From Prostheceraeus crozeri (taxonomy: Eukaryota; Platyhelminthes; Polycladida; Euryleptidae), in assembly GCA_907163375.1 (NCBI GenBank), contig CAJQUW010008753.1:1-64000 (forward strand): a stretch of 64,000 nt of DNA, in the 5' to 3' direction. Numbering within the stretch: the stretch's first letter is position 1; each line of letters starts with the position of its first letter. Positions 11,401 to 26,400 of the stretch are shown one piece after another. Below the pieces are notes generated by a model, which had not been told where the DNA came from, ran no database searches, and was given only the letters and a program-made list of their open reading frames with translations. The position numbers and the translations under genes are program-made.

Positions 11401-14400
11401 GATTGGAGGACGCTATAACTCCTCATCAAGACTACTTCAATTAATTAATCAAATTAGTAAGTATTATATTATACTATAAATGACTGCTGGGATGATTTTC
11501 ATCTTCCTATAAGAATTAATATTTTGCAGCATTTTAGAGGTGAAAATGTTCTTCGACGCTTATAAACGTTTTATTACATGCAAAGGAAACCAATATTTCG
11601 CGACCTTTCAGGCAGACTTTTATAAACGTCGAAGAACATTACCACTTCTATCATCCAACGTCCTACGATGTTCTCAACATTTAAGAAGCTCTTCACAATC
11701 ACATCATTTACTCTTAAATCATGTTAAATTTACATGCTCTCATGATGCCGTAATTCCTTTGACTGACTAGAAGTCGATTCCAGAGTGAATGTCGTCAACA
11801 ATCGACATAGGCACAAGACAAGTATATGTAGTCGGGTCGGGGAGGGGTTGTTAAAATCGACTGGTTCCAACCTTGAAATCAGGCCTTGAATTCACAAAGG
11901 AGGCGTCGCCTCACTTAGCCTTTTGTTACTCAAGGAGAGCATCTTACATACACTGCAAAGTGTGTATGTTTGCATGTAGCTAAAGACCACTAAAATGGCC
12001 GATAAGTTTATCAGAAAATATCCGTTAGTATCAGATAGATTTGATGGCGCCACAATTAAAAACATTTAAAAACAGAATTGAACAGTAGGCCTAAATGTTT
12101 AGACGCATATTGCCTGCGGTCAGCCAATGTCCAACATTTATATTTTCGCTGCTAACCCTTTGACTGCGGTGCTTATTTCACTACCGAATTTCAGTGATCC
12201 CGAGTTAACTCGCATCGAGACGGCAAGACAATATCACTGAACCAATTTAGGTAATTCTCTATGTGTCTCTGAAAGGTTTCTGTTACTTCATACAAATCAC
12301 GAGTTAACTCGGTATTCGTGAAATTGGAACACCCCATCAGCCCAAGTTAAGTCGGGATTCGTGAACAGTAATGAAAAGGAAAAATTTATCTGTCAGTGAT
12401 AGTTGCCTGCTCTGCCGATACGAGTTAAGTCGGTCTCAGTTTCCTACTGTACTCCATTGTCACCGTCACCAGTGAACTGCTGATAGCGCTCGATACGAGT
12501 TTAACTCGGGCTCAGTTTCCTAATGTACTCCATTGTCACCGTCACCAGTTGAACTGCTGATAGCGCTCGATACGAGTTAACTCGGGCTCAGTTTCCTACT
12601 GCAATCCATTGTCACCGTCACCAATGAACTGCTGATAGCGCTCGATACGAGCTAACTCGCGGGCTCCTCGGTCGCGTGGCTCAGTTTCCTAATGTACTCC
12701 ATTGTCAACGTCACCAGTGAACTGCTGATAGCGCTCGATACGAGTTAACTCGGGCTCAGTTTCCTACTGTACTCCATTGTCACCGTCACCAGTCAACTGC
12801 TGATAGCGCTCGATACGAGTTAAGTCGGACACAGCCGTTAGAGGGTGAATATCATCGTTTTTTAATGTACACAGTTTACAACGGAGTCTCAAAAAATAAT
12901 GAAGATCCACTTACTCGCTTGTGAAAAGAAATGCAACGTCCCTATTCACGTCTGCCCTGGTTGCTTGAGAGTTCGTGAAACTGGGACAGAAGTTCATGGC
13001 AGACCTGAATAGACTTCCAGCTTGCAAAACGTTAGCCTTGATTACTGGAATTGATTACAAAGAGAGCAGTGTAAATTTTAGACTTGCAAAAATTAAAAAC
13101 ATCAAACACACTTACCACTTTTGAATTTTAAGACTTAAAAATTTTTCTGCTTTATGTCAGCCGGATCTATAGAAATCTCAATTCTATTTCCAAAACCAAT
13201 TTTCTCAGGCGTGAACCATTTGTTCACCTGAAATGAAAAAAAGGGGAGGAAATATTGTTGGACTCGGCAACGACAGAGAAGGATGGATGGAGCTGGGTGA
13301 GAACAGAGTGAGTATATTGATAAAATAAAAAACATAAATGATAATTAATAGAATAGGAAACAAAAAAATTATGAGTAAATAACAAGCGACAGGTTGGGAA
13401 ATGGATGTCATCTAACAATATCCCAATTCGAGAGGATTAGTGAATATGTACCTCACCAAGTCTGTGAAACTCAAACTAGTCTCTTGGTTTCTGCAAACCT
13501 GACGATTTCTTGAGGGGGGGGGGGGTTTAAGATCGAAGAGATAGATGTTTTTTGGCCCAGGTTCGGATGCTACTATTCGGATTTATGCCTTTAATCGCGT
13601 CTACGCAGAGCTTGATTCGTCGGCTGTACCATAAGAAAACAATAATGACAACAATTATTGTGCTTATGCTTTGCAATTGCTGTCACAAAGGACACGCTTG
13701 AAAATGGGAGCTAGCCATCTTTGTCAATATGCCATTTTGCACCTTCATCTAGACAGGCTTTTTTTAGACTTTTTTTCCACATTCCGCAAAACCCTCAAAG
13801 TCTAGTCTTAAATCCCCACCAACAAAATATTCGACATTGATCAAGTTTTATTGACAAGAACGCGACTTTTCGGGTCTGTTAATTTCCTGTATGTCCTGGT
13901 CCTATTTACAGCAGCTATTACAAACAGCAAGCTATATATATGGAAAAATTCCAAACTTTTGAGTACATGTAAGTTCATATATTTACAAAGGATTTGTGTG
14001 ACACATCGACATTAATCTTTAAAAAAATAACCTCTCTTAACAAGAACAAGAATATTTGCATATACAATCTTTTGTTCCCTTTCGACAACATATTGAAGAT
14101 GCGAGCAAATACGTGAAATTCTAGATATTTGGCTCCTGAACACATGAATGTCCATCTTTCGGGGGATGAGAATATCAGGAAAAGTCATCAACAGAACAGG
14201 AAAATACATGTAGTCTGCTTTGTGATATACTGACGTGAGTAAGGAATTTAAAACAATATTGATTGGACTTATCATTATCACCAATTCTTTCGGCATGAGG
14301 TCACTAGGATATATTTTGGGTACATTGCATTTTTCAACAATGTGTCATGTAAATTTTATCTCGCTAAAATTTGAAGAAATCAATAGAAAATCAGTAAATG

Positions 14401-17400
14401 TCAGAAACTTTGATTAGTCCGTTGGATGATTTGGGTTGCTATATTTTTCTTCATTTTGGTAACATAATATCGCAGATATATTTTGAAGAAGAACATATAT
14501 TTGAAATTTTATATCAGGCAAGAGAATATAATTATCTTCTACAACACGACCGAAACAGAAATACCAACAAAAAAAGCGTAATTAACTACTCACGGTGTCC
14601 CCGAACAAGGTTGAACCCTCAAAAAATTGTACACAACTTTTGTCAACGGTTTTAGTTATGTTAGTTCCTGTTTAAAGTTATGTAATTTTAAAATATTCTA
14701 TTGAGGGCTCTTGAAGAAAAATCGATTTTTCGAAATTCAACTTCCATATATGGAAGGTAGAGGTGAAATAAACGCTCATTTACACATCTGTCATTGTATA
14801 AATCAGATTTCATCTTTTCTAAGGTTATTGGAACCATTTTATATAAATTTTGCAAAAAAGTAAGCTATCACTGATTTTTACTATATTTTCAGGTCCTCTT
14901 GATATGCTATACACGATATTGATGCTTCGGATTCAAAAGTTGGATCGGTTCTGTCATCTGAATAGAACTTTTTGTTGCTCATTGACATTTTGAGTTGAAC
15001 AACGAGCTTGTTCACAGTGTTAATTGCTTCATGTTTATATTTTGCGATTACATAGTGATGAACAAAATACGACTGCCTAAACATTGTGATCGCGTTTGCT
15101 TTCCGTTTTTTTAAGTAAACGAAAATTGAGTTATTGCAGAAGTCGATTTAAATATTTGTTCTAATGCTTCAACTCCTCAAACGACATGGTAAGCACACAC
15201 TGTAAACCGTCAGTCATCAAATGAAACAAATTTCGCTGCGAATCCAACTCATACTTCTTCCCAAATGAAGATAGTTTGGCTCTCTTGCTACCAGACCGTG
15301 TTCATCTGGTAGCAGCCGCCTGGGTGAAATCTGACGGTCTGGTAGGTAATCTGATACCAAACCTTAATGCAGCTACCAGATCACCTTGAATTTTATTGAT
15401 TGCTATCTGATTTCTTTTGTTATCATTTCGCAGCAATGAATAACTGCTGGTAGCCATGGTCTTAAATTTTACCGGAACTTGCTATATTTGGTTTATATTG
15501 AACACTACTGATAGATTAACTGAACAGTAGCTTATTCACAACATATTTTCGAGCGATAGTCATAATTTCCTACGTTGTTTAACAAGTATGGTGTATATTA
15601 CTTCGAAGTCAAGTGGAATAGACATCGCTTCTATTCGTTAACCTTAACACGACAACGAATTCGCTCAAAATTCAGAACGATTCATTCAATTCATTTCAAT
15701 AGACGGATAACTGCATAATGCATGTACTGCATAACCGGGTAGTTATGCTACTACAATAATAGTATAACTAGTTGCGAAGGTCGATCCAGATAGCGAAGGT
15801 TGCCGAAAGAGAAAGCGATGTCGTTCCCTTAGCTATCACTGGAAACCAATTTTTCTCTTGTTGGGCGCGAGCACATCGAATTACGCATCCATCAAATCTT
15901 AAAGTGTTGTAGATGTGCAAAACAGCACTAAGAGCCAGGCGCGAACATTTAAGTTTCAAGCTATTTTGAAATGCTGAAAAGAATAGTTGTCCTATAATTG
16001 CGTTACGAGCATGTGATCTCATACACCACTATGGCTGAACAATGAAGCGCAAGAATTAGCGCAAGTTCATTCCTTTTGTTCATTCCTTCGCAAGTTCCAA
16101 CCGAATCGGTCGTCATGACTATCGTCACTCGCTTTATTATTATGAGCACATATATTTTTTCAAAATGGAGATCATTAGGTACAAGTCATGAATACAGAAT
16201 TAAGTCAGAGTCAAAGTCAGGGGGGTGGGGGGGGGGGAATTACAACAAATCATTAAACAATTTTGACATATATGATATGAAGGACTTCTGTCTATGTGCT
16301 GTAGAGCAAAGAGGCAGTCTACTGCGACCACTTGGAAGCACATCGGGAATGATGTGATGAAGGGGATTCTCCACCTGTGTTTTTGCTTTTCGAAATAATC
16401 GCATGCACTGTCTTTCCTGGACCTCAAAAATGTCAGGTAAGTAAGGCAATCTGCAAAACCTCCCACAGATGATACGGTGGCAGCGCCCCACGAATTTCTC
16501 AATCAACATCTTGTCTTTTCGGAGTAAACTGCCTACATACAATGGACAGCCATAGCTCAGGGTACTAATCACCAGTGAACCATATACCGGGATCAGATCT
16601 TCTTTCGGTGACATTTTTCAGTACTCTAAACATATATAAAAGTTTGCTAGATTTTTTGAGTCTGTCATTGATATGAGTGGACCAATTCATCGCTTTGTTG
16701 AAGTGAATGCCAAGAATCTGCATGTTATCTTTTGTGAAAGAAACTCATTGAAAAAGTTTCTACGGAAAGGGTTTTTATTACGTTATTGTTGCAAATTTTG
16801 TATGACCTTGTATCTCTGCTTAAACTTACTTAAACTGTACCTTCTTCTGAAAACAATGTATCTGAAGATTTTCATTCTATTCACAAATATACACTATGCA
16901 ACTACTGCCATAAAGATAAAGATTGCCCAGAGCTCTAGTTCACCTGGACATGGAATAGAAAGATTTCCTTCAGGCTTGGGCAAATTAAGCATGAAAATTC
17001 CTTGGCAGATTCTTAGTCATATGGTATACAACTTTGTGGGAAGCATCAAAAGTGGGGTGTCGGCATCGTTCCATGCAGAAACTCGTGCAGACAGTTGGAC
17101 TGTAATGTCGTATTTAAAACAATTAATTCGAATCTTCTTTTAAAACTCGTGTTATGTTTTTCCGCCTTATCTTGTTTTCTGACCGGAAAATGAGTATCAG
17201 TAGAGATGCTTTCAAATTTCCTCGTCGGAAGAAGAGAGACTTATCATAATCAACGTATTCATTTTCCGCCGTTATTCTTTTGTCGTCCTAAGGTTCTTTT
17301 TTTAGTCAACTCAGTTACTGTGTAGACTCTGCAGATCTATCATCTGTAAGATTTGCAGATTGACATCGATTTTAGCCGCTGATGATGTGGTGCCTATGCT

Positions 17401-20400
17401 TCTTTCCAATATCTTCCAATATTTTTTGAACCATTCTCAACGCGTGACGGTTAACGTATCACTAATTTTAAGTGCACTAATCACTAATTTAAAAATAAAG
17501 TGTGGACGGATCAGGGTTAGAACCGGCCGCCAGCCGCCCGCGTCGGTTAATTTAATTAGATCCATGTCGGCCTTCGACGATATTCAGTCTATATCTGCGC
17601 GCATGTTTTGTGATATAAGTATTATGAACTGTTCTTTAAACAGTTAAAGAATGATTACTGACAACTAATGCATGTACATGTAGCTCAAAACCTTACTTTA
17701 TCTCAAAGAAAGTTTTCAGAATCATGTATTCTATCCTGTTTGATTTTTGGAAGCATTGTGTATTCCTCAACCTATCTATTATTCCACATCTTGAATAATT
17801 TCAATCAATGGGATAGTTTTAATAACACGTGGAGCATTGAGGTACAATGAGTAGTGGACTTCAATGCAACCTGTGGCTTACTACCACAGAAGAAGTGGTG
17901 AAGAAGTAATCTCACTTCAGTGAATCACTTTAAATCAAGTTTGCACGTCGCAGACAAAACATTTCACAACATCAGCACAGTCAATGATCAAATATTCCAT
18001 CACAGAACTTTTATCGTCAGAAAAACTTTTATTACATTGGAACTTAGTAGAATTTGCTGACCGCTTAAAGCTTTCTTGTGGAGGTGGGATAATAATCCTT
18101 TATTGATAAACTCACAGAAACAACTCGCGAGTCGAGCGGAGCCTTAACAAGTCTGTACCCTAATAGGACTCTGTGAGGGTGCTGGACTTATATAGTTATA
18201 ATGACGTCACACATAGCGAATCATAAAAAAAAAGTGACGTTTTTTCTATGACGTAAAGACAGAACACGTCAAAAGAATGACGCGTCAGAAGTGACGAAGA
18301 CAAGCCAAGTCATGCACAATATGCTGAATAGAGTCCTCGAAAGCTGATAGGAACATAATCGCTCCGTCGACCGCTGAACAACACTGGTTAAAACGAACAA
18401 TTCATGATACAATGCGAAGGGTTCCAGGTAAAAGATCCCTCCCCCGCTCCACCAGCGTGAAGGAAAGCCATCCGCCAAATTACAAGACGTACAAAACAAA
18501 TCTTGAGATTAAATATTAAGAGCAAAGAGAGAAAGGCACCTTCAGCGGCTGACCAAAAGGGGTGCACTTACCCTGGAGGAGTAACACAGAAAACATTATC
18601 TACAAGACTCCGTACGGTTACGACCAAAGCGAGCACACTGCCCGATTTTCTTAGCTGACCGCTTAAGCCTTTCTTGTGGAGGGGGGTGGGTAATAATCTT
18701 TATTGCTAAACTCACAGAAAACAAACTCGCGAGGTCGAGCGGAGCCTTACACGTGTTCTTAATAGTTGAGGTGTGGCTTATATAGTTATGAATGAAGACG
18801 TACCAAGAATAAATAGAAAAAAAAGTGACGTTTTTATTGAGTCAGAGAAACGTCAAGAAGCTTGACGTCAGTGAGAGAGTAAGTAAGCCAAGTCAAGGAA
18901 TATGCTGAATGAGTCTCAAGTGTAGGAACTATCGTGCTCCGTCGACCGCTGAAAAAACACTGGTTAGAAGAACAATTCAGATACAATGCGAAGGTTTCAG
19001 GTAAAGATCCTCCCCGCCCGCGTGAAGGCCAGTCGCCAAATTACAAGAGTCCAAACAAATTTGAGATTATATAAGCAAAGCGGGGAAAAGGCCTTCACGG
19101 TGAGCCAAAAGGGCCTTACCTGGAGAGTAAGCACAGCACATTATTACAAGATAGTCGGTTAGACCAAGCGGACATGGCCCGTTTTTGCTGACGACAAAGC
19201 GAGACACTGCCGTTTGCTGACCGCTTAAGCTTTCTTGTGGAGGCGGGATAATATTCCTTTATTGATAAACTCACAGAAACAACTCGCGAGTCGAGCTAGC
19301 CTTACAAACTGTTCCCTTAATTAGTTGAGTGCTGCTTATATAGTTAAGAATGACGTCCACAAGAATCAATAGAAAAAAAATGACGTTTCTATTGACGAAA
19401 AGAAAAAAGTCAAAGAAGATGACGAGAGTGACTAAAAAGCCAAGACATGCACATATGCTGCATAGAGACTCAAGCTGTAGGAACTAAGCGCTCCTGTCGA
19501 CCGCTGAACAAACACTGGTTAGAAGAACAATTCATGATACAATGCGAAGGGTTCCAGGTAAAAGATCCCTCCCCCGCCCACCGTGAAGGCCAGTCCGCCA
19601 AATTACAAGACGTACAAACAAATTTGAGATTAATATTAAGCAAAGAGAGAAAGGCCTTCACGTGACCCAAAGGGGGCCTTACCCGAGATAAAGCACAGTA
19701 CATTACTACAAGATACTACGTTACACCAAAGCGCGACCTGCCCTTTTTCTGACCGCTTAAAGCTTTCTTGTGGAGGCGGGATATAGATCTCTATATAGCT
19801 AATATTATTATTATATCAGTGTTATTATTACATCAATGCCCGTTTGGGTCATTATCTTGATTATCTGTTTTCAATTTGCTTGTGTTTGATTGATTTTGAA
19901 AATGCAGTTTACATTATCATAAATTATAAAGTCGGCCTACAACTCATTAGACTAGCAAATAAGTTAATCAGCGCAAAAACATGTTATCAGAGTGCGAATA
20001 ACTGAATTGTGTAATTTTGCATTGTAATAGGTAACTCTTACTTATCCGGAGTACCAGACGGCCAATCATTTATGCATTTCATGTATGCTATGTGGAAATT
20101 GAATAATGTCTAACGGCATAAGTTGACCAAATAATGTCTGATGATCAAAGTCGTCACCTACCTCAAAGTCAGTCACAGTCCCATGCCCTGAGCGGTCGGT
20201 TTTTAATAAGCCGACCACTGGCGCGGTTCAACCCTGGGACGTATTGTTCTTTTCTCTGTATGTGCTGTGTTTAATATTCTACGCATAAGAGTTAGAGCTC
20301 ATATGAAAGTGCATGGTGCCGCATTTGACATTGAAGTACTACCTTCTGCACTGAAGGGGTTGAATTAAACTTTTGCCTCTCAATATTTACATCACACAAG

Positions 20401-23400
20401 AAACTACTGTCGCATCATACATCTTGGCTTACCTCTCTGCCCAGCTTCTGTATAGCTGGAATAGGATTTCGACTTCCTGATCGGCTGCTCCAGTAATCCA
20501 GCATCTTCTCAGTGTAATAAATTCCAATACGCAATTTTTTATGGCGGTAGGATTCTGCGGGACAGTTCACTGAAAACATGAAAGAGTAGCAGAATAATTG
20601 ATAGTTTCCTTTCCAAAAGAAATTACGTTTAAGGGTGTTCTATGTTGTGGCATTTGAAAATACAAAAATAGTCACAGTGATAATTAGAAATGAATAAGAT
20701 TACCGCTAGCAGAAGATTTTTCATGGTGAATCAAAAGTACGTGGAGATGTCTTCTTAAAGAGCTGATTGGCTAAAAATTGTAATTAATAGCTGGTTCGAA
20801 AAGCCTTATCACTCCGGCACCGCTTTACGTTTAGATAGTTACACTCTTAGCCACGATAAAAGCAACTATCTAAAGAATATGGCAGAATATGTACAAAAAG
20901 ACACAGGTCTCCAGCTTCTTGTGATAGTGCTAAGAGCAATCGGTTTCCACACAACAGCACTAGGCAACATGTCACGCTCAATTACATGTAATTCAAGTGT
21001 AAACTGCGCGTAATTACGCATGTCCCTAAACGTCCGTGGCTACGCGTAACATTACTGTAGCACATGCGGCAGTCCGTAATGTGACACACCCACTTATATA
21101 GACTTTGCGTCTCATGTGTCTGTGAGGCTAAACAATGTGATAGGACCTAAAGTTCATGCTCAGGAAGACAGAACATGCTTAGCGATTCATCCGTGGTTCA
21201 AGCGGCAACGCAGACAACCGTAGACGACGAGCAAACTATAAACGCTCACCCGCGCGTATTCATAAATATTCCCCGTTTTGATAGCATCATCAAGTGATTT
21301 CTGACTCTTAGTGCAACGCGTATGACGCGTGTAGAAGTATAAACCGCAGATACCTTGCAGTTATACCTTGCAGAGATAGGACAAATAGTCGTGCGTCCCT
21401 TGCGGATCGCTGTGAATTCCTGCAAAATGCTCCAATCGCCACGATTCCTTCAGATTCGAAGAATTCAGATCATCACGCAAAAGTTTTCTTGATAATGTTG
21501 GTACCCCGGTCTTTATTAAAAAAGTTAGCAGGCGCACGAAAAAGAGTTCACAAACTTCTCTGAAGAACTTGAACATCGTCTGTGTCTCTTCGCTGTGTGA
21601 TCCGGTTGGCAACAGTCACTGAAACTTCGCACAATTTGGCGTGCTAAATGTTGAACTGGCTGCTTATTGTTCGATTACTATCGTATTATGTCAGCAGATA
21701 GTGCCATTTCAAAGCATTACATGTTCCAATGCTTCCTTTCTAGTCAAAGAGAAGAACAGACTAACGGTCTAATTCTGTGTGTTCAACATTAAACACGCCA
21801 AATTGTGAGAAGTTTCAGTGACTGTTATCAGCCGGATCACACAGCAAAGAGACACAGTCGATTTCAAATTCTACAGAGAAGCTTGTGAACGTTTTTTCGT
21901 GCGCCTGCTAACTTTCTAAATAGAGATCGGAGGACCAACATTATCGTGAAAACTTTTGCGTGATGATCTGAATTCTTCGAATCTGAAGGAATCGTTGCAA
22001 TCGGAGCATTTTGAAGGAATTCACAGCAATCCGCAAGCGGCGCCCGACTATTATTCAGATCTCTTCAAGGCATTGAAAAATTCATTTTGTCCACTTAGTA
22101 AGTTCATGTATGTGCCATCTGTTTGAATCAGTTTGCACTTCTAGCAAAGTGATGCGCTTAAACAATCTATTTCTGTGCACACAACAGTGGAAGATGAGAC
22201 AAGGATTGTAAGAATAAAATATTGAAACTAGAAATCACCAGCCAGTTTTCGCAGATTATTCTCATAACTACAGCTCCATACTTTATTATGAATAATTGGC
22301 AAATATGTGACTGCTTCGAAAAAAGTGAATATCAACGCCTTGGTATATTACCTGCATTAACTGTTGGTGCAGCTCGACGGCTGGAACTGATGGCAGGTTG
22401 TTGAGAACATAATTTGACAATAATTTTCGCAGTTGTTCCTCTAATGTCAATTTTCAAGAAAGCAACTCTCTTTTGAATAAGATACTGGTTTCCATTAACA
22501 GCATTTACAGCAGTCTGATGATTCTTATCGTCAAGAAGATAAGCGACTGCGACCTTGCTATTGTTCTGAGAAACTACGGTTACCTGAAAAATAAGTAAAC
22601 ATGCAGGTAAGGCACCTGCTCATAGGAGATTGAAAATCATGCATCATTTGAAACACATGGATAACATAATATATATCAAGTAAGTGCTGGCATGTATAAT
22701 CATCCATGATAACAATATATATCCAAATACTGATCGCATTTGGAATGCTAAAATGCTTGCTACGTAGTATGTAATATAATGTAATATCAATAAAAGACAC
22801 GACACGAGGCCAAATTCAGGAAGTCAGTTATACATATACATTCGGTATATGACTGCGCACGCTTCGTTCTGGCTAATAGACTTTTTATCTAGTCTTTCCA
22901 ACTGAGAGAGACGATCACGAGTGCGCATTTTCGACAGTGATGAACACCGACTGTGGAAAGGCAACCCAATAACAGGCGCCTCTCGACAAGGCAACACATA
23001 GTTCGGCAAGTCTATAGTTTCAGCAGCTAAGAAACAAGAAATGATCCTGCAAACCAAACTGCGACATTTCATCGACTTTCTATTAATGATCCTAAGAGAT
23101 CAATTTGGATCAAAAGCACTCATCAAACTGACTTTGTTCTGACGGCATATACACGCGTATGTTCCTTTTACTTCAATAATGATGATTATAAAACCGAATC
23201 AACCGATTTGCGCATTCTCCGCGTGGACATGTTTTCATTACCTCTGGCACATGAAAATTGTCATTTTTGTAATCGTGAACGGTAAGGTGCTAATTTGCAA
23301 AAAAGTTCAAAGACGATGAAGTATGAATTCTAAGATGTTGCTTTAATTTTAAAATTTATACTATCAGCAGTTGCTGACTGAAACTGACTGTTTTAATTGA

Positions 23401-26400
23401 CTTAGCCTATTATAATTTCTTCTTGTGCGACCATCTCCATATGCATTTGAAAACGCGGAAACTCATTGCGATACTTTGTATTACCCGAACTTTGACCAGT
23501 CACGCTGTCTCTTTGAAGAGCAAGTAAGTTCGTCGAGTAAGAGCATCATCGTAAGTTACACACGGAACGCAATTCACTGGATGGTCAAATGCTGTAAAAG
23601 CAAAATAACAACTATGCAACGGTACTGATAAAAAAAAATAAGTAGTTAAATAAAAATTAAGAAAAGCGCGACAGAACAAAAATGGACAAGATATTAGCAG
23701 AAGCTCAAAAACTAAGGTCATGCAATCGTCCAGCAAGTAGACATACATGAACGAGACTAGGGAATAGGCCTACAAGAGTACGTGAAGTCCTTCTGTATGC
23801 ACAAAGAAGGCTTGGTAAGGCGTATGAAGACAGCCTCACCAATCCCCAGATCAGATTTGTTTCTGAATTGTCTCACCACTTTGAAGGCACTTCTCAACGC
23901 TGGGTGAGGACAAGAAAGGTAGTGTTGAGTAATGGAAGAAGTAGGCGGCTGCTTGGACCTTAGCCTCTGCTTCTTTTGCTCGCACCACTTCGGGATGTGT
24001 TCTTTGGCTCTCAGCTCCAGCGTCCTTTCCGTCCGCCCCACATAACTCGCTCCGCAAGCATAGTCATATGAGTAAATCACAAGTGTTTCTGGGTCGGCGG
24101 AATGGAGTCTTTGGGTGCGTTGCCAGCGACTTTCCGTGTTCTATACCACGCCATGGCCTTGAGGTGAGGGTATGCGCCTTCGATAGCCTTCTTGATGCGT
24201 TGTGCTTCACTTGTTGCTACTTCACCGACATATTGAACTCCAAACATGATGAGCTTCTTCTCCACGGTTGGCACTTTGTTGACTGGTTTTTCAACACTGA
24301 ACTTGTCTATAAACCAGTGTGGATATCCATTGTTGGACAAGATGTACCGCAGATAAATGGCTTCATCTGAGAAGAGTTCCTTTGAGTACAGTTTGCGCCC
24401 CCGATCGAAAAGGCACCTCACCAGATTGATTTTGTTCTGCTTGGGACAGAATGCATTGTAGTTCGTGTAGAGCCCCGTGAATTATTAGCCTATTATGTAG
24501 TAGGCATATAGAAACCCTTGTATAAAGTCTGCATATTTCCTCTTCCCAAGAGTATATGTCAACCTCGTTAGATCCTAACTGTAATTCAATGTATTCTGCT
24601 TTTAATCATTTCTTCAAGATAGATGTAATTTAATCGATCCAAATGCTTTCGTGTTTAACTGCCACAGTAGTTATTATGGGATACAGAGGGTTTGATATGC
24701 CGTATGGCATTTATCGACTAGTGGGGTGCTAGTCCTATGTAGCTCAGTAAATGAGTACTAAAATGAGCACAGATTAAGTAGTGTGCTTTCGAAATCAAAG
24801 AGTAATAGGTTTTGGGACTCTTTCCTTAGTCATAGTTAATACGCTGGTTCAGTACTGTTTCTAGTATGCCCCACTTATTTGGGACTTAATGAATAACAGT
24901 GTATACTTGAAATCAGGTTTTAAACTATTTTGCGTGTGAAAATTGATTTCGAATGTTCAGATTCTTAGATTTTGTTCGTTTTATTGCTAGATAGACTCTT
25001 ATGTCAAATACTGAATATTATGGAAGTATAGGATCAAAATCACGAGCAACTCCTTGAGAAATAAGCGCCACCTTATGCCAACTTGCGGATTAGTGTGTCG
25101 GTCATAGTTCCTGAGCACGTGGGAATCACTATAGACATTTTCAACGGCATTAGCCACCTTGCTTTCTGAAGCAGGACATTTTGATGTAAATTATATAGAT
25201 TTATGCTTATTTATGGATTACTAAACTGCTTTCTCTTTCATGTCCTTCAACTATGATGCGAGCATTCACCAGTATAACATTCAGTTAATAATTGAGGTTC
25301 AAATATGAGGTATAGTTACATTCTTACAGCATAATAATTCAATAAGATCTGCATGACTGTTCATGATTCTCTAATTATATTTGATTCCTCACTGCTAAAT
25401 TGCATTTGACTAATCAATCATTGTTACATTTTCTATCAACCGAAGTGATATTTGAAATGACACGTTGCATTTAATGCAGTGGTTCTCATACTTTTCAAAA
25501 TTTGTTAGTTGACGGTCTCAAAATTATTTCTCAATGATTCGTGGTTCCGGCTAGCATTTAGGACAGTGAAACAAAGATATTCTTTGGTGAACAATTATTT
25601 ATTTCAAATCGATAAATTCAATCTCATTTCAAATCTCAACATTTATCAATTTTACGGTCAGTTCAATGAGATGGGTGCACCTGCTTCGTCTTCAACAGTT
25701 CTTCCACGTTGGGCTGTGGTATGGATAGTGCAACTCTCATGTCATGCGTCACATCCATGTTTTGAGATTTTGTTTTCATCGCAAGTAGAGTTGAAAGCGC
25801 TCTCTCACACTCATATGTGGTTGAACATGGAATCAGCACTTTAAGAGCCATCTTTCTGACATTGGGACAAGATTGAGCCATTTCAATTCAAAAGTCACTG
25901 CGAGCCATCTTTTTGACATTGGGACAAGATTGAGCCATTTCAATTCAAAAGTCACTGCGAGCCATCTTTTTGACATTGGGATAAGATTGAGCCATTTCAA
26001 TTCAAAAGTCAATGCGAGCCATCTTTCTGACATTGGGATAAGATTGAGCCATTTCAATTCAAAAGTCAATGTGAGCCATCTTTCTGACATTGGGATAAGA
26101 TTGAGCCATTTCAATTCAAAAGTCAATGCGAGCCATCTTTCTGACATTGGGATAAGATTGAGCCATTTCAGTTCAAAAGTCAATGCGAGCCATCTTTCTG
26201 ACATTGGGATAAGATTGAGACATTTCAATTCAAAAGTCACTGCGAGCCATCTTTCTGACATTGGGATAAGATTGAGCCATTTCAGTTCAAAAGTCAATGC
26301 GAGCCATCTTTCTGACATTGGGATAAGATTGAGCCATTTCAATTCAAAAGTCACTGCGAGCCATCTTTCTGACATTGGGATAAGATTGAGCCATTTCAAT

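Noticed and set aside
12195..12840. CRISPR-like reading of the palindrome array
   Set aside because: The sequence between palindromes is itself repeated, so it is a tandem repeat rather than unique spacers.
16673..17143. 156-codon plus-strand frame
   Set aside because: Begins antisense to a LINE fragment; no domain, irregular composition.
17386..17400. CTGATGATG as a hammerhead core
   Set aside because: No GAAA box with a pairing stem II follows at a workable distance.
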